This document shows, one piece after another, positions 61,731-64,000 of a stretch of DNA of 64,000 nt. The notes below the pieces were generated by a model, which saw nothing but the letters and a program-made list of their open reading frames with translations, did no database searches and was not told where the DNA came from. This DNA comes from Grimontia indica (lineage in GTDB: Bacteria; Pseudomonadota; Gammaproteobacteria; Enterobacterales; Vibrionaceae), in NCBI RefSeq assembly GCF_000333895.2, contig NZ_ANFM02000022.1, positions 1 to 64,000 on the forward strand. Direction: 5' to 3'. The first letter of the stretch is position 1, and every line of letters starts with the position of its first letter. The position numbers and the translations under genes were made by a program.

Positions 61731-63047
61731 TTACAACAAAGGCGCACAGTTACAGTTGCCGTTGCCGTTGCCGTTGCCGTTTGAGGCACTTTGCTTGCTT
61801 TCTTTCTGAGGCTGATACCATTCCTCAAGGCCATCTTGCAGTTGCTTAGCGGCTTGAGCAGCGCTCATTTGGCCTGTCATCACACCCACGCTGGTTTCCC
61901 AAATTTCAAGTTCGAAGTTTGGCTCTCCACGGGACAGAACCTGTGCCGAGTTACGGATGGTCGAATCACACTGGTCGCGCCAGGAGATCATCTCCTGAGC
62001 AATCGGGTCTTTCACATCAAAGAAGTGGTTAGATAGCGAGAAGAAGCCAGAGATTTCGTTGGTTAGAAGCTCTGCGAACTCTGCGGTGGTCATCCATTTC
62101 AGGAAGGTCTCAGCCGCTTCTGGGTTCTTAGACTTTGAGTAGATGCCCATACCAAGGTCAGTGTGGTCGCTGAAATAACAAGCATCGCCGCGTTTCTCAA
62201 CTGGTGGCGGGAACACGCCCATGTTGACTTTTCCACGGAAAGTGCCGATATCCCAAGAACCTGCTGGGTATACCGCCGCTTTGCCATCAGCAAACATTTT
62301 GATCGCGTCGTTATAGCCGCGCTTATCAAAGTCATCGCCCATGTAGCTTGCCCATTTACCGAGCTCGCGGAAGGTATCGCGGTAAGGTTTACTGTCGACG
62401 CGCTCTTTACCGGTTAGCAGGCCATCACGGCCATCTTCACCTTTCCAGTAGGTTGGACCAATGTTCTGGAACCCCATAGTCGCGGCTTCCCATTTGTCCT
62501 TGGTGCCCATTGCCAGCGGCAGGTAACCTGCGCGCTTGGCTTTTTCCAGCGCCCAGTAGAAATCGGCTTTGGTCACTGGCTCATTTACGCCGACTTCTTT
62601 AAAGATGTCTTTGTTGTAAAAGAAGCCATGAATAACAGATGCCATTGGCAAACAGAACGTCTGTGCGCCAGAGTCCGTCTGCCAAGGTGCCAGAGCAAAA
62701 CTCGGGAAGTTCTCCATGCCTTCCATTTCGGTCACTTCTTTCAAAAGACCGCGCTCGAAAAGACCCAGCGAGCCATCAAAAGGGCGGCAGGCAATTAAGT
62801 CACCCGCGGATTCACTTTTAAAACGTGCTTCCATGTCACCGTTCCACTTGGAGGCATCCAGGTCTGGTGGTGAGCGGTATTCCACTTTGATGTTTGGGTA
62901 GTGTTTGTTGAACGCTGGGATGATTTTCTCGTTCCACACTGCGTCATCACTACGCCATGAATCAATCACCAGCGTGGTTTGTGCATTCGCCAGCGTTGAA
63001 GCGGCAAAGGTCAGTGCTGCGATAGGCAGCAGGGCTAATTTCTTCAT
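61731..63047 (-). CDS. Sugar-type ABC solute-binding protein (family 1), orphan
   Basis: This 438-residue periplasmic binding protein has a Sec signal of about 22 residues (ending TLANA) and no lipobox. The fold is SBP family 1 (sugar/oligosaccharide type), with the AAETFLKWMTTAEFAELL segment near the C-terminus typical of the group. The C-terminus carries an odd tail, four Asn-Gly pairs followed by NCNCAPLL. I start at 63047, with AAGGAG 7 bases upstream, 10 bases after the stop of the chemoreceptor. A terminator follows, and no permease or ATPase is encoded in the window. Confidence 0.88.
   Translation of the reverse strand: MKKLALLPIAALTFAASTLANAQTTLVIDSWRSDDAVWNEKIIPAFNKHYPNIKVEYRSPPDLDASKWNGDMEARFKSESAGDLIACRPFDGSLGLFERGLLKEVTEMEGMENFPSFALAPWQTDSGAQTFCLPMASVIHGFFYNKDIFKEVGVNEPVTKADFYWALEKAKRAGYLPLAMGTKDKWEAATMGFQNIGPTYWKGEDGRDGLLTGKERVDSKPYRDTFRELGKWASYMGDDFDKRGYNDAIKMFADGKAAVYPAGSWDIGTFRGKVNMGVFPPPVEKRGDACYFSDHTDLGMGIYSKSKNPEAAETFLKWMTTAEFAELLTNEISGFFSLSNHFFDVKDPIAQEMISWRDQCDSTIRNSAQVLSRGEPNFELEIWETSVGVMTGQMSAAQAAKQLQDGLEEWYQPQKESKQSASNGNGNGNGNCNCAPLL
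61755..61781. repeat. GTTGCC hexamer tandem repeat in the binding-protein gene
   Basis: Four perfect GTTGCC units plus GTT. On the coding (minus) strand they encode alternating Asn and Gly. Being six bases long, unit gain or loss would keep the frame and change only tail length. Confidence 0.85.
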
Positions 63048-63057
63048 TCTCTGCTCC

Positions 63058-64000
63058 TTAAACGCGGAAGTTTGCAATCAGGTTTTGCTGGTCTTGGGCC
63101 AGGTCTGCCAGCGCTTCACTGCTCGAAGCTGATGCGCGTGCATCTTTCTCTGCTTCGTAGGCAACGTGCGCGATACCGTTGATGTGTTCTGCGACATCAT
63201 GGCTCACCTTGATCTGCTCTTCGGTGGCTTGAGCAACATGCACTGCCATCTCATGGATAGACTTCATGCGTGACACGATGTCTTGCAGGGTTTCATCCGT
63301 CAGGCGCGTCTGGGTCAGACACTCTTCCATTTGCTTCTGACTGCTGCTCATGGTTTCCGCCATACGTGACGCATTACCTTGCAGGTTGTTGATCATCAGC
63401 TGGATTTCTTCCGTCGACTGCTGGGTGCGAGTCGCGAGAGCGCGCACTTCGTCTGCAACCACCGCAAAACCACGGCCATGAGAGCCTGCACGTGCTGCTT
63501 CAATCGCTGCGTTGAGTGCCAGCAGGTTGGTTTGCTCTGCGATGTCTTGAATCACGTGCAGGATTGAGCCGATGTTGTTGGAGTACTGGTTCAGCTGTTG
63601 GGTGTTGTTCACGGCTTCTTCAATGTTGCCAGAGAGCTGTTCAGTCAGCTGACGGCTGCGGGAGACCTGTGAACGACCACTGTTCGCCGCATCGTTAGTG
63701 CTTTCTACTTCTGATACGGTCAGCTCAGTAGAGCGGGAGATTTCCTTGGCGCTCACTTCCATCTCAGAAATCGCCGCAGCGACTTGGTCGGTACGGGATT
63801 TCTGGTCTTCCACGCGTGACATGGCACTTTCGCTAACGTTCGCCGCGCGACTTGCTTCATCCAGTAGGTGCTGTGCGCCATCGCCGAATTTTGCCAGCGT
63901 TTGTGACATGGTGTTCGCCAGTTCATCTATTGAGCGGCTCAGCTCACCGAACTCATCCTGTGCGTTGTAATTCGCACGGGTGCGCATGTCGCCGTCGGTC
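63058..64000 (-). CDS. Methyl-accepting chemotaxis protein, 5' end outside the window
   Basis: Only the C-terminal 313 or so residues are present; the reading frame stays open to the window edge. The visible part starts at the end of a HAMP-like domain ([20 protein letters not shown]). It then forms the signalling coiled coil with the hairpin tip [19 protein letters not shown] and ends shortly after the methylation region, without an NWETF-type CheR-binding pentapeptide. The sensor part is not visible. It lies directly upstream of the solute-binding protein gene, which suggests a functional pair. Confidence 0.9.
   Translation of the reverse strand, partial: TDGDMRTRANYNAQDEFGELSRSIDELANTMSQTLAKFGDGAQHLLDEASRAANVSESAMSRVEDQKSRTDQVAAAISEMEVSAKEISRSTELTVSEVESTNDAANSGRSQVSRSRQLTEQLSGNIEEAVNNTQQLNQYSNNIGSILHVIQDIAEQTNLLALNAAIEAARAGSHGRGFAVVADEVRALATRTQQSTEEIQLMINNLQGNASRMAETMSSSQKQMEECLTQTRLTDETLQDIVSRMKSIHEMAVHVAQATEEQIKVSHDVAEHINGIAHVAYEAEKDARASASSSEALADLAQDQQNLIANFRV

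Overview
The window looks like a chromosomal segment of a marine gammaproteobacterium of the family Vibrionaceae. I judge this from Vibrio-type protein sequences (for example a short-linker FtsK and an IF-1/Bpt/Aat cluster), a large secreted chitinase, and conserved gene order. I cannot settle the genus by eye; Grimontia, Enterovibrio or Photobacterium would all fit. I see no rRNA or tRNA genes, CRISPR array, prophage or transposase. Most of the window is well-ordered core chromosome with accessory genes at its two ends and in a few gaps.

Layout. 0.1-4.3 kb: a secreted GH18 chitinase (minus strand), followed by a mostly gene-free stretch with two candidate small proteins. 4.3-9.8 kb: a complete oligopeptide ABC transporter operon, oppABCDF. 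9.9-16.5 kb: roxA, purB, hflD, mnmA and rluE on the minus strand, then icd divergent from rluE, an order close to that of E. coli. 16.6-18.0 kb: a di-haem peroxidase-like gene between icd and cspD. 18.4-24.0 kb: cspD, clpS-clpA, infA and bpt-aat, which together make up an N-degron proteolysis neighbourhood. 24.1-30.6 kb: cydDC, trxB, ald and, divergently, lrp. 30.8-37.0 kb: ftsK-lolA-rarA-serS. 37.3-39.8 kb: an Aer-like PAS chemoreceptor facing an unknown 271-residue protein. 40.0-47.1 kb: metG, divergent from apbC-udk-dcd-asmA.

47.1-50.3 kb is rich in dispersed repeats. It carries a structured 268-bp MITE-like element whose end supplies the stop codon of a CBS-domain gene, a 264-bp element with ATACCCAAAC ends, a short derivative of that element, and an ATACCAATC/GATTGGTAT inverted repeat. 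These flank a CBS protein, a YdjM-type membrane hydrolase and cobO. 50.3-52.8 kb: a periplasmic dienelactone-hydrolase-like protein, a low-molecular-weight tyrosine phosphatase and a divergent CysB-type regulator.

52.8-58.7 kb: a biodegradative arginine decarboxylase (adiA) divergent from an APC antiporter that looks like PotE/CadB rather than AdiC. The antiporter is tightly followed by a small exported protein. A multicopper oxidase lies convergent to adiA. 59.0-61.4 kb: a three-gene operon of a DUF3100 membrane protein, a second small membrane protein and an M20 amidohydrolase, probably for uptake and cleavage of an N-acylated amino acid or related amide. 61.7-64.0 kb: a chemoreceptor (cut by the window end) directly upstream of a sugar-type solute-binding protein, with a terminator after the latter and no permease genes in view.

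Together the genes describe a respiring marine heterotroph with chitin and peptide scavenging, aerotaxis and chemotaxis, amino-acid-dependent acid resistance, and standard housekeeping. No wholly new defence or mobile system is evident. The least explained parts are the DUF3100/M20 operon, the chemoreceptor-binding protein pair, the mixed adi locus, the structured repeat elements and the two small genes near 3 kb.
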